Assembly (NCBI GenBank): GCA_002189035.1
Contig: CM007990.1
Location: 4,712,001 to 4,776,000 of the forward strand
Length of the DNA: 64,000 nucleotides
Source: Utricularia gibba
Taxonomy: Eukaryota > Streptophyta > Magnoliopsida > Lamiales > Lentibulariaceae
Reading direction: 5' to 3'
Shown here: positions 22,708 to 34,841 of the stretch, piece after piece
Numbering within the stretch: the stretch's first letter is position 1
Layout of the letters: every line of letters starts with the position of its first letter
Notes under the pieces: generated by a model
The model's input: the letters and a program-made list of their open reading frames with translations, nothing else
Databases searched by the model: none
What the model was told of the DNA's origin: nothing
Position numbers and translations under genes: made by a program

Positions 22708-22941
22708 TTGAACAGAAGAATTGGGGCAGCATCCTCAGTCACAGACTCACAAGCATCTTTTGCCCTAGCAATGGCGAAAGCCAAAGTTATAGCTGGTAGA
22801 ATCCCGGGTGTCCTGAAGATGCTCAGTGGCGAAAACATCGATTTTGAGTACACAATAGGTGCTTCAGATGCTCACATATCGCTTCCTCCTGCTGAAAAAG
22901 CTACCGACTTTGAGAAGAAAGCGCCGTCGAATCTCCATTAA
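22708..22941 (+). other. Unidentified coding-like open frame
   Basis: A frame of about 77 codons (first true ATG 22771) with balanced composition, containing AMAKAKVIAGRIPGVLKMLS and ending KKAPSNLH. It looks like real or formerly real coding sequence, perhaps a last exon, since a possible acceptor (GAACAG) lies just before it. No upstream exons fit because the G6PD 5' end is next to it. I do not recognise the family. Confidence 0.35.
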
Positions 22942-25712
22942 TGACTTCCGGTTGGAGTATACGAGTGTTTGGTTTTCGTATCCTTTCTTCCTGCTGGAAA
23001 AAGCTAATGCTCTGAGATGAATGGATCATTGGCAGATTCAATGATTTTCGATATGGTGGCCCATTTCCTTCCAGTATATCGCGGTAACTTCTGCCATATC
23101 CTCCTGGTAACTTTTCATTGGCTCCACTGTTTTATCCTTGACAACAGGACAAATGCAAGCCACGATAAAGCACTTTAATGGAAGAGATTGTGTTAGATCT
23201 TGTTCTCTGAAAATAAGGGGTCCCGTCCCGCTTTGTAAAGTTCCGATTTTTTTCTTCTTTTTTCTTCTTTTTTCATTCTTTTCACAGCAGCCACAGGAAC
23301 CCCATTCACTAGATTCTTGGAAACCAGCTCAATATCAGTAATTGGTCGTTATGTCTTGCTGCATATGAAAGTGCGTTTTTTTTTTCTCTAATGTGATGGC
23401 CTTTCTTTATGATGATGTTGACTTGTTGTCCTCTTCCTTTGTCCCAAGTGATGCTTCTGAAAGCAAACCATCAATTTTGGACAGATGCCTGAGAATCCAT
23501 TGATTGCATAAGGCATCCATCATCTTGAAAAGAAACGAGACAACTCTGCTATCAAGTGGCCAGCTTGGCTATCGATTTGGAATATTTGAATCATCCAAGG
23601 CATTAGTACAGAGGCATCCCCAGTGGTAAAGATTCCTTTGCCTGCTACGACTCTAAGCTTTTTACAGTCGCAGTTAGGCCAGGTAATCCTGTGGGTGAAC
23701 TGTGAAGTGAAATTGCCTGTTGAAACAAAACCCTCCTGCAACTTTGTCTAAATTAACTGATTTCCATGCTGCCCCTTTTGATCTGATACTTATTTTCATT
23801 ACCAGTTAGTACATTGGAGGAATAACAGGAACTACTTTATCCACACACTCCTCATCGGAGTTGTTTGTTCTGATGTTGGTTTCAGAGCGCTATGCGGCGT
23901 TCGTACGCACTCAACCTTGTGTGTTAAACAGATACGCCTGTGTTTTTGTTGACCTTTTCAAGGTGAAGTTTGGCACAAGGGCTGCTTGAATCTCTTAAAG
24001 GGTTATTTGTTTTTTTTATAATTAATTAAAAAACGATGAAACTCCGGCTTGTTGATTCTTGCATTGCCACAGACAGAGAATCCTGCAACACCTTTGGCTT
24101 CTTCGTACAAAACATCAAGTATCTCGTGTAGATGATCTGATGCTGTCCGAATACCGTGAGAACACAACGTTTGTATTTTCGCAACATCAAGTTTAATGAC
24201 ATTTTTCATATTTATAATCCAACTGTAGTGCACAGTAGGCGTGTGTGATACATATGCACCCCATCCTGCTTTCCCCTTAACTGCCAAACTGTATTTCTAG
24301 TGTTGGTCATTGCAGTTTGTAGTGAATAAGACACTTTAGAAGCTTCGTTTTGTTGAAAATTGAAAGCTTAACCTGGTGTTTTGTCCGTGTCCAGGGAGAG
24401 ACATTTAATAAATGTAGGCTTCAAAACTTTTCTGTGCCTTACAATTACGTTCTACTCTCTACAGTGAGTACTGCTGTTGCCGTTGTTACTAATCTTTATT
24501 AATGCTTCCGAGAGCTTGGTGATGGAGGACTCCCATTCGCCTCAAGCTCCACTTTTAGTTTTCTTCGGCACTTGGGGAGCATAGTCAAGCTTTTTGCAGC
24601 AGGTTCCTTTGCTTAGCTTCAGAGATACAGCTCTGCTTCTCTTCTCTTTCTGGCTTCTTAGATTAGTATATTCCCCAACTTTTGGTTGAAAACGGAAGAA
24701 TGCTTGAATCCTATAAGAATAAACGACTGGACTGGGTGTCGGTTTTGCCTGTTTTTCGATATGGGTTGCATCTTTTTTCACAGTTTCAACTTTCAAATCT
24801 TCACTGCAACAGAATCAAGAAGTCATGTTTTCTCTAGTTTGAAAATGGGTTCTTCGTCAGATATGTACTGAATAGGGAGTGGATTGTTTCTTTAAAGGGA
24901 AATTCTCGGATTCTTCTTGTACCATTCTGTTTGGGCACAAAAGAGCTCTTCTCTAGAGTTCCCAAGTCATCTTAACTAATATGGCCTTGCTGTGATTCTT
25001 CTGTTCATCACTCGTTATGGAATTAGTATGATTTTTTCTTGTTTTTTGCTTTGACCCGCCTTTCACTTCTCTGCAATTGTCGATGATGGGCTGAATTTCG
25101 TTGAATTTGCGGACTGTGAGCTTTGAGATTCTGTGACTTCTCCCTGTAAACATTATTATCATTAACTGCCTCAATAAAGTATGACTGATAAAAATTTCAT
25201 TGGTGGATGCAGCTGCCATGGAATCGAAGGACCATTTCACCTCTGCTCTAGGCCAGGACGCCCCAACTGCCAACCTATGCCCTTAAAACTATTTTCCATA
25301 GCCAACTGGTGTTTCAGTTGAATACATCGAAGCTGGTACCAAGCTTTACACTTATTTAAGACATTCTTATGTTGCTTTCTGGAAATCCGCATGCAGCCGG
25401 TTCTTCCTGTCTGAAAACGTGTGTGCTAGCCTAGGAGCTCTATCTACTTCTCTCAAGTTGTGGTAGGACTCAGCCGAGGCAATATGTACCTTCATTAATT
25501 CTCCATTATAAACTTCAGCCTACCCGTTGACATTTATAGATAAGGGATTATTTTTCTTGACTTTGCAAGTTCCGCAGCGCACAGGCAAAAGCTATATCCT
25601 GGGATCTGATCTAACCAGCTGGAGGGAATTTCACTCTTTCGTTTCCCTTGTTTTCGAGCCTCCTTGATTGCCGTCATATCTGAAGGGGGTGAGAATTCTG
25701 CCTCTTCTTGTG
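22942..25712. other. Long stretch without a recognised gene
   Basis: Several minus-strand open frames occur (23520-23741, 24003-24287, 24542-24796, 24953-25273). Two have protein-like composition: the frame at 24542-24796 contains RFQPKVGEYTNLRSQKEKRS and the one at 24953-25273 contains FTGRSHRISKLTVRKF. They may be exons of one unrecognised gene or a decayed gene. From about 25500 on is promoter and leader of the SBP-box gene. Confidence 0.35.
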
Positions 25713-26799
25713 ATGGAGTCATCTTCCTCGGGAACATCCAAACGGGCCAAGGCTCCCAGCAGCAGCAACCAGATTCCCCATTGTCTGGTAGATGGCTGTG
25801 TTGCAGACTTGAGCCTTTGCCGAGACTATCACCGGCGCCACAAAGTATGCGAAGTTCACTCCAAGTCCCCAAGGGTCATGATCGAGGGCCGGGAGCAGCG
25901 CTTCTGTCAGCAGTGCAGCAGGTAAAGCCTAAATCCGATCACATATGTATGTGAGCCATTTGAATTTCCTCCATTTCTGGTTAATGGCTGTCTTCCATCT
26001 CCCAACTCTGCAGATTCCATTCATTGGCTGAGTTCGACGAGGGAAAACGGAGCTGCCGAAAGCGGCTGGAGGGCACAACCGCCGGCGAAGAAAGCCGCAG
26101 CCGGAGTCTCTGATCCAGAACCCCGGCTTCCTATTCGCGAACCAGTCCTCCTACTCAGGGTCAAGAATCCTCTCGTTTGGTGACCAGCAGATCCTGCCAA
26201 GCTCTGTCGTGCCTCCCAAAATATGGCCCGGACTCAGCAAGGTCGAAAACGACATGTCCCCGTACGGCGGCAACCAGCATCAGGTGATGGAATACAACCA
26301 GAGGCCAGACGCATTTCTCAAGTTCCCATCCTACAGCAGCTTCAAGGGACCCCATGATGACCATCACCATCACCATCACCTCCACTTCCATGAATCCTCC
26401 TCCTCCTCCAGTTCGGCTCTGCGGAACCCGAGCTTCTTCTCCGAGGGACTGAATCATCAGGTCGTTGACTGTGATCGTGCTCTCTCTCTTCTGTCACCGG
26501 CATCTGAAGCTGCACACGAGTTCACCCTGAACATCACCGGCACCGGCGCGGAGCCACTCCACAGCTCCCAGCAGCCCTCCCTGGTGCGGGATTACAGCTA
26601 CCACAACTTCAGCCTGCTGCACCATCATTTCCCTGAAGAAAGCAAGGCTGGCGTCGCTGCTGCTGGTTCTGCCTCTCAGTACCATGACAGCCATGCACCA
26701 TCCGCAGCACATGTCCCGGAGATGTTTCACCACGGAGAAGGCTCCTCCTCAGGTGCCACTGGATCCCATCAAACACTTTCCTTCATGTGGGGGGAGTAG
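25713..26799 (+). CDS. SBP-box transcription factor, SPL13/16-like, frame broken
   Basis: Regulator of phase change and shoot or grain architecture. The SBP domain reads [45 protein letters not shown] and [13 protein letters not shown], holding both zinc sites. The second half of the nuclear signal ([13 protein letters not shown]) is in another frame: GGG at 26071-26073 should be GGGG. With it the protein runs to 26799, about 331 aa, including an H-rich tract and a miR156 target. The motif CLVDGC...[10 protein letters not shown] and [11 protein letters not shown] fit the SPL13 branch. Exon 1 is 25713-25921 and exon 2 starts at 26014; the intron splits the SBP domain at the usual place (CSR/FH). 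Confidence 0.92.
26477..26496 (+). promoter_or_regulatory. miR156 target site in the SPL coding region
   Basis: GTGCTCTCTCTCTTCTGTCA is the standard miR156/157 recognition sequence and codes for ALSLLS, as in most miR156-controlled SPL genes. It predicts cleavage by miR156 in juvenile tissue. Confidence 0.95.
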
Positions 26800-28767
26800 A
26801 GTAGACCAGACCACACCAGACCACACTCACCTCTCCCTGTTCATCGCGCATTCTGCTAATTAAATCTTCATGCCGTACCCTTCTTCTTTAATCATTCTCC
26901 ATTCCTTTACACGCAAATCAGGGCCAGCCTCCTCCTCAAAAGCCAACCCCGGGAGCAGCTCATCCACCCATTATTATTATTCCATATAAATTTTTGAAAT
27001 TGCAATTAGTTGAATAGAGAGGGGTAATATTGTCGGCCTTTAATGTATGTTATTAATCTTTTTTGCAATGATTCTATTTAATTTTTGAAGATTCGAATCT
27101 TTAATGGTTTTGTAGTAAATTAAACAATTCAACTTATGTTATTAACTTTAAAAAATATTGAATAACAGAAATTAAATAAAAGATTATTTTGAAAAATTAC
27201 AATATTTATTTTTTATCTACTCTAAAATTACATACATTAAATTGTACAATAATTTAATAAATTAAACTTTATAATATATATTTTATAATATAGTTTTATA
27301 TTATCTCAAAAAATAGTTTTTAATATCAAATTGATTTTATTCATATAATTTTAAAACTGATTTTATTCTATATAATGCGAAACATAACTTCAAATTATGG
27401 AATGATTACAGTGTTTCATAGGATATGAAAAATCTCTCTATGTTAAATAAAGTATATTAAGTAAACTTTTATTCTAAATATTTATTATGATAAATAATAA
27501 TTTCTATAAAATATTTATTTTTTCAAATCATTTATTTTTATGTAAATTAATCCAACTCATATTTGTATCAAATAAATTAAAAGTGACCAATGGGAGTTGG
27601 AGAAGATGAATGGTGCAGAGGTGGGCCCCAGTATTCATTGGGCACCACCTACTTTCAAAACCCGAGTTTCCGGAATCTGATAAGGGCTTCCATGGCAACA
27701 GAGGCTGAGGTTGAAGGTGTTTCCTCGTTTCAGGCTACCGACGCTTCTCGCTCTCCGGTCCCTCTCTGGTCCCCCTCCTCCGCTTTTACCCATCTCCTCC
27801 GATCATCACACCCACCCCAGAGACACTCCAAGATTCAATCTTCCCTGGGCGGGCGCAGCAGATCCTGCGAAGACCGGAGAATGGCGGAGGGCTGGCGGAG
27901 GAAGGAGTTGGGGCGCCGTCTTTCGCGTCGGCGGCAGTCACAAGCAGAGAAGGATGGATAACCGCCTTCTTCATCTTGATGCGCAGCGAGCGGGGTTGGT
28001 TTGAAGTTGCAGTCTTTCAGCCATGGATGGAAAAGAGAGAGAGACGGGCATGTGCGCGTCGACCAATGGAATGACGACACGCAACTCCCATTTTATTGAT
28101 TATTCAAATATTCTAAATAAAGAAGGGACATTATCTATTTATGGGATAAGGAATATTTCTAATTTTTAAATCTAATAGTGACATCTCAATTAAAAAAACA
28201 TTAATTATTCTTATTCTAATAATACTTTTCATGATATCATTTTTTATTTTCTATTTCAATTCATTTCTTATTTTTAGGGTTGTATGAATATCATTTATAT
28301 ATTTTTAAAAAATGTTTTTTTATTTACAACAGAAAATATTTATACTTTTGCAATTTATTTAAAAAAATGAATTGAAATAATGGAAGCATCTTCTAGGTCA
28401 CATGATTCTTGACTTTCAGGGAAGAGACGAGCTGACAGAGCCCTTCAAAAGTTGACACGTGGCCCTTCCATTGATATAACCCACCGGGTTCAAGGCTTCT
28501 CTTTTCTGGTCTGTATAGGATGCGCTTCACTGCCTCCGATCGGACTTCAGGCACATACATATACACCTAAAGACCAAACACTAACTTGGGGAATCCGATT
28601 TTAAACGCTGGGGAGAAGTGGGATTCCAAAATCAGCACACGGGAGTAGTAGGGATCCTTGTTGAATTCTGACGTTAACATGTAATTGCTGTAGTGTGTAC
28701 CTGAGCTGAAGTTTGGATTTGTACCCGTCATATATACAGAAAAGTAAAACTACGGTATCTGGTTAGC
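26800..28767. other. Intergenic DNA with an unidentified GC-rich open frame
   Basis: 26950-27590 and 28090-28380 are AT-rich. The block 27590-28080 is GC-richer with overlapping open frames on both strands; the plus frame from ATG 27692 (MATEAEVEGVSSFQATDASR) is the most protein-like but matches no family I know. A G-box core CACGTG lies at 28456-28461, upstream of the SEP-type gene. Confidence 0.35.
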
Positions 28768-28774
28768 TATAAAA
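28768..28774 (+). promoter_or_regulatory. TATA box of the SEP-type MADS gene
   Basis: TATAAAA lies 115 bp upstream of the ATG at 28883, leaving a leader of about 80 nt. Confidence 0.6.
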
Positions 28775-28882
28775 CAAGGAGGGTGTAGAAAAGCAAGAGA
28801 AACAAGACAACAGAGTTGTTGGTGTGCTCTATTTTGTTGTGTGAGAGAGCCCCCCCAAAGAAAAGAGAAAGGAGGAGGAAGC

Positions 28883-31251
28883 ATGGGGAGAGGGAGAGTC
28901 GAGCTGAAGAGAATAGAGAACAAGATCAACAGGCAGGTTACTTTTGCTAAACGACGGAACGGGCTTTTGAAGAAAGCTCATGAGCTTTCCGTTCTCTGCG
29001 ATGCCGAGGTTGCGCTCATTATCTTCTCCAATAGAGGAAAGCTCTACGATTTCTGCAGTAGCTCTAGGTATCAAAACAGCTCCTCTTTTTTTTTTTCTTG
29101 TTAATTTTTTGGGTTCTTGTGCTTTTTCTTGTCTGAAAAACTGGATCTTTGATGGATCCAAAAGAAAAGTATCAATTGGATCTTCTTTTTTTGCCGTTTC
29201 TATGAAATGATTCTAAGGTTACTGAGGGTTTCCGGTGTTGGGTTTCTTAGATCTGCAGCCATCACTTCTTTACTTATCTTGAGTTCTTGCAGATACCTTT
29301 TCTTCTCCCCTTTTTCCCTTTCGGTGTTTAGATGCAAGTTTTGGCTTCTGCATGGAGAGATCGGATCAGCAAACCAAGCTTTTTGTTCCCCTCTTCTTCT
29401 TCTTCTTCTCTTTTTGTTTTTTCTGCTTAGATTGAGAAAAAATGTTCTTCATATCGATCTGCCGCAAACAGTTGCCATCTTTTTGTCTTTTTCTCTTCAA
29501 ACCCATCAGGGTCGACGCCTTCTCATTACTAGAAGATCCATTTAGGGTTTGCATCTTTACTATGCAGCGGAAAATCTTCAGATTTTTTGAATGATTGCAA
29601 GACAAACATCCTTTTTGTTCTTCTGCAATTAGGGTTAGGTTTGGGGAAACCTGCTTTCCCTGCAATAAATTTTCGCCAAAGTCCCAGATCTCTTAAGTTT
29701 ATTACAAGATGATCTTCCTTTTGACACCCCAAACTTGAAATTCCCTAAAGCTTCGTAATAAATGGTGCTGTGAACCTGATGATCATGGAGCATGCTTCTG
29801 AAGTTTCCATTGGGCAATGGTGGAAATCTTGGATCTTTGTACGAATAAACAAGACCTCTTCAATGGTCCGAAGGATATTAGAAAGAGCTCATCTTTGAGG
29901 AGTCAGACAACTTATTGAACCTAATTTCTTGATTAAGACAAGACTGGTTATCATTTTATTGATTCTGTCTGCTTTATCCTTGGGAAAGTGCATCTTTCTG
30001 AATCTGGGTTTTGATTCTAGCAACATGATGAAGACGCTGGAGAGGTATCAGATGTCCAACTACGGCGCACCAGACACCAATTCATCTACAAGGGCTGCAC
30101 TGGTACCTCCTTATTTATGCTTTAGCATTATAGAATCTGACTGATTGTGTAGTTCAACACTATTTTCTTGACTGAAAACCATCAAAAGAAACGGAAAACG
30201 AAGCCAAGATACAAGGAACTTGCTTGTCTTACTTGCACATGAGGGTTGCTTTAAGTAAAGTGCAACTATCTTGACTTCTTGTAGGTAGACTTGATACTTA
30301 TTTGAGCCTTTTTGATCACATGCTTTTTAGAGACCAAGTTGGGAACTTTATAGGGAGATCAATAGGTCCCTGCATATATTTCAAACTATACAGCTTGTTT
30401 CTGGTGCATAGTTTTCTTGAAGGAATCTGCGATTCATCGCATTGTATTGTATCTTGCTTGTTTGTGGTGTTTGACAGGAACTGAGCAGCCAGCAGGAGTA
30501 TTTGAAGCTGAAAGCACGATATGAATCTCTTCAGCGAACCCAAAGGTTTACAAATTGCTGATGGTTTCAGAAACATGAACATTTGCTGATGCAAACTTCA
30601 ATTCCAGGAACCTTCTTGGTGAAGATCTCGGCCCCTTGAACAGCAAGGAGCTCGAATCACTCGAGAAGCAACTGGATAGTTCACTTAAGCAGATACGATC
30701 TACCCGGGTAAAGTACTCTACAGCTTCTTCCATTGAGAAAGAACCGTAGATTTATTAGATAACACAAACTGATTGCAGACTCAAGCAATGCTGGATGCAC
30801 TTACAGATCTTCAGAGACAGGTACCCCATGCAACTGCTCATCAAAAAGATGCTTCCTTTAACATAACCCTTTGTGAATTTGCTCAGGAACATGCCCTCAA
30901 CGAAGCTAACAGAACTTTGAAGCAACGGGTACACTTTTCCCACGCTCCAACACCTAACACATTATGTTTCAAGAAATCAACACTTCTTTTTCGGTGTTGC
31001 TGCAGTTGATGGAGGGATCCCAGATCAGTCTTCAGTGGGATGGTCATCACCATCCTCAGCAAGATGTGTTCTATCACCCCATTGAATGCGAACCCACCCT
31101 TCAAATTGGGTAAAGACCTCTGCTTTCACCAGCCAATTTCAACCTGATTGATTCATGTGTGTTTTTCTAATCGTTCAGATACCAGCCGGAGCATATGGCG
31201 GCGGCAGGCCCCAGTGTGAATAGCGGCTACATCACCAGCTGGATGCTTTGA
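28883..31251 (+). CDS. SEPALLATA-type MADS-box protein (E class)
   Basis: MIKC-type floral organ identity factor that bridges MADS tetramers. The MADS domain starts [20 protein letters not shown] and the K domain includes [20 protein letters not shown] and [20 protein letters not shown], a SEP signature. The C terminus holds EPTLQIGYQPE and [17 protein letters not shown]. Exons: 28883-29067, 30021-30102, 30478-30545, 30608-30707, 30779-30820, 30887-30928, 31006-31109 and 31179-31251, all in phase; exon lengths 185, 82, 68, 100, 42 and 42 are those of SEP genes. Length is 231 aa. GPSVN and the neighbouring FLC-type gene point to the SEP3 (AGL9) branch. The protein ends earlier than SEP3, missing the last few residues after GWLP. 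Confidence 0.94.
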
Positions 31252-31812
31252 TTCTCCAATCTCTTCTCTTCCAGCTTCTTTCAGTCCGTCCATTCAGAAC
31301 CCTTGGAGTGCTTTGAATCCTGAATATCTTTTTTTTGTTTATAAAGATGAGTAATTATTAATGGGCTTTAATGGGCCGAATTTCAAATCGGGCTTAGATT
31401 TAAATGGGCTAGATATTTTTATTCAAGGGTCTGCGGATTATAAATACTCGCAGAGCTCCTGAGGCCGACCGTTTCTCCACCACATACTCCCACAAGCGAT
31501 AGACTTTCCGGTGGTTGTGGTGACGACGCCGCCGGCGACGGTAAAAACATTAAAAAGAAAAAAAAAAGGAACACTTGCACGTGATTGGTCCAAGCTGTCT
31601 TTGCCCTTTCGTTTCTCTCATTCTTTTTACTGTGTACGGACATTTCACCATCCACTGCAATGGTACTCTTTACCGAAGTTAAAGCTTTATTTTTTGGAGT
31701 CATTGGTGTTTGGTTTCCAGTTGACTCGGAGCCTGCATTTTTAGCTTGTCCGTACACTTGTCTATAGATAGTAAGGATAACGAGAGGTATATGGTCAACG
31801 TTTTATGACAGG

Positions 31813-33654
31813 ATGGGGAGAAGGAAGCGAGAGATAAAGCGCATCGAGGACAAGAGTGCGAGGCAGGTGACTTTCGCGAAGAGAAGAAATGGGCTGTTGA
31901 AGAAAGCAAAGGAATTGTCGGTTCTTTGCGATGTGGATGTGGGTGTCATCATTTTCTCAAGCCGTGGGAAGCCTTACCACTACTGTAGCACAACAAGGTT
32001 AGTCAATTTCTTCAGATCTAAATAACCAAAATTGGTCCGTCTAAGTTTCTTGTTCCTGGGAAAAGTTATCTCCAGATTCGATCCCTCCTGAGTTTCCAGT
32101 TCTTTTGGATGCTTTGTTTTTGGGTCAGACTGTGGAACTTCAGATTGACCTTTGATGAAATTCTTCTTTTTTTTTTGGCTGTCGCGGAAAGTTTGTTTGG
32201 TTTCTTGCTTCTCTGGTCCACTATTCTTGCCTTCTAATGTTCCCTCTTCTCTCTCTCTCTCTCTACCTCCCGAATGAAAAAGAAAGGAAGTTCTTACTGT
32301 GAGTATATTGAAGCTTAGTGTTGTGATATCCCGAGAAATCAAAAACATAGAAGACATTGGTTTGGTTTGGTTTGGTTTGGGAGGGTTGGGTGGGTGGGTG
32401 GCTGTGGGGAGGAAGTATGAAAATGCAGAACCTTATCTTGTATCAAAGGTGGATGGTTCACGCAGCTTTTTGCCTTGCAACTTGCTTATTTCTCTCTCTT
32501 CCAATGGAAAATTTTATGATTGTCTTTTATTCAGCTTTTCTGATCTTCTTCTGCAATATCAAAGTTATGCTGAGAATGGTCAATGTGCTGCCACGGGGAC
32601 TCGCCAGGGCGGGGTAATGTTCACTTTCAATTCTCGAGCGTTTGGATTCTTTTCGTATTGTTTTAGAGCTGTGGGGATCTGTTCTTCGGATATTACTCTG
32701 TTTTAACTGTTTGTCTCTCTCTGTAGGCCGAACAGCGTTCAAAAAACTCTGGTTCACTCTCACGTAATGGCTTCCTTGATACATTGGAAAAGTAACCACT
32801 CTTGCCTTTAAGCATCCTTCATTTTCAGTCTGTTGTTTCAAGGTGCTTTGTTCATAAGAAGCTAATCGTCTTTTGCAGGGAACTCTGTGAGCCTTCTGTT
32901 GATGAGTTTAGCATAACGGATCTTATGCATCTGGAGAAGCAACTTGAGATAGCGCTGTTTCAAACAAGAGCAGCAAAGGTTTTTCATTCAACATCAACCT
33001 CTTTCTCCACGGAAGCATCCTCCAAAAAAATGGCAGCTTTCGAACAAGAAGGATTTCTTTAATGTTCATGAGAATTTTGCCTGCAGCAAGTCGGCATTTT
33101 TTTTTAACATACACCATGCAGCTGATTGTGTGTTTTCTTTGCGCAGACGCATGCCCTTTTGGAATCAATTAAAGGTCTCCATGATAAGGTAACACTATGA
33201 TTCATGCAGTGTAAAACCATCATAAAACTGCAATTTCTGATCAAATTTTAAGTCAACACCAAGAGTCATATGGAATGGAATACACTGTTTCTGCATTGTT
33301 TTTGTGGAGCAGAAGATGAGTCTCTGTGTTGAAACGATCCAGCTTTAGCTTTTATATAGACGTTGAGGGAGAATCAATGTGTAAAACTGAAGCTAGATCC
33401 ACTTCCATTGAGTACTTGGTGTGCAGTGCAACTTATTAGATTCCTTTGTGACAGGGGAAGAAGCTTGCTGAGGAAAAGGGAAGCCTGGAGGAACAGGTCA
33501 TCTAAGATATATGTATGTTTCACACGAGTTACACGTTTGAATGCTTCTACTCTTGCACTTGCAGATCGCTGAAATCAAGAGAAAGAGGATAGGCTCCAAC
33601 AAGTTGCTGATGGATCTCAATGTCCTGGCTGAAGACCAAATGATGGACTGGTAG
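31813..33654 (+). CDS. FLC/MAF-clade MADS-box protein
   Basis: MIKC-type factor; clade members repress flowering and often respond to cold. The MADS domain starts [20 protein letters not shown]. Clade features are exon 2 coding [15 protein letters not shown], and [20 protein letters not shown] with [13 protein letters not shown], which parallel the EPSVE...SLEEQLETALSVSRARK region of Arabidopsis FLC. Exons: 31813-31997, 32535-32613, 32727-32791, 32879-32978, 33147-33188, 33455-33496 and 33565-33654, all in phase, 200 aa (FLC is 196). ATG 31813 is only 562 bp after the stop of the SEP-type gene on the same strand. SOC1 or TM8 types were considered, but the ELCEPS block fits FLC best. Confidence 0.85.
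32379..32398 (+). repeat. Predicted G-quadruplex motif in FLC-type intron 1
   Basis: GGGAGGGTTGGGTGGGTGGG: five G3 runs with 1-2 nt loops on the sense strand, preceded by a GGTTT tandem repeat (32359-32378). Such short-loop motifs are the most stable class and would be present in the pre-mRNA. Confidence 0.7.
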
Positions 33655-34841
33655 CTTCTACCTCTGCTTACCGATTGATCAGTCACCCAAAACCCGCAAG
33701 GAATCTATAAACTCCACTTTTGACTTGTTTCATTGCATTTGAATTCAATCCCTCTGATGTAAATGTTACCACAAACACTACGGGGACTTGTTAGTGAAGT
33801 GCCTGCCATCCAGCCATACAACATTCTACCATGTCCTTGTGCTTCTCGCGGGGTCTGGAGATCATTTCTAGGTAGTTCCATGGCATTTGTTATTCCCAGT
33901 TTGAATTCAACTTGTTTTTCTTGCAAGCTATTCTTTAAGAGCCCGGTAGCACCTTATTTTTCCTGAGTAGCTTTGATGGTGATCTCTGGCTGAGATTATC
34001 CCACAAAGCGAGGCATTTTTTACAGTTTCTTTTGAGCAGCTTTAACTCCGACAGCAGTACACAGATGCAGTCATGCAGCACTGCAGCAATCACCTCTGAT
34101 TTCAAAAGGATCATGCACGAGAAACAAGAAGAGGATCTTAAACAGAATGCCAATATGGTAGTCATTTCCCCAATTTACTCCAAGATGGTAAATACCGGAG
34201 AAGGGTAAACCACTACCTCAGAAACGACTGCACACAGCAAACCAAATTCGACCTCTGTCGTCAACAAACTAAATTCACAAGCTGACTTGTTCAATCCGAT
34301 CAACTGAATTCATCGCGTGTTTATACACAAACTCCTTTGGGCCGGCCTTCTTCATTCAGATTGCGATTGGCATGGGGTTTATTTATCGTGGCCACCGTCG
34401 GCCGCCCAACAGCGATATGCAGGAACGATTTTGCTGTGATGAGTCATATGTTCAGGGTATGGGTTGACTTCCCAAATCAGCCTTTTTCTTCTCCGCCTAC
34501 CGCGCGCGGCGTCGCTGTATTTTCTCCCCGTCTTATCCATTGACATTCTTTATCCGTTTGTTGGAGGAAGAGCGTGTTATCCCATTCGTTTACAGTTTGG
34601 CGATTACCCATTTCCCATTAATTGCGAAACTTGCAACAGATAACCATCAACTCGAGCTCTGAATTGGGTCTACGGAGCTTGTGTTGCCCCTGTTTTATAA
34701 ATATCGGGTTTCATTGCGTAGGCAACAAGATTATCCATTTACCTCGATTTCTGCATTTCCACCGACTGTCATCCTATCGCCGATTTTACAACGTTTTTTT
34801 CTGGAAATCCCAGAAAAAAAAAGAAAAAACTTGGTGCAAAG
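33655..34841. other. 3' flank of the FLC-type gene and upstream region of the next gene
   Basis: No gene was recognised. A few short open frames occur, none with a known domain. 34620-34841 is probably 5' leader of the small membrane protein gene. Confidence 0.45.

Noticed and set aside
26341-26405. CAC/CAT-rich tract in the SPL gene as a possible misassembly
   Set aside because: It keeps the frame and codes a His-rich tract, common in transcription factors.
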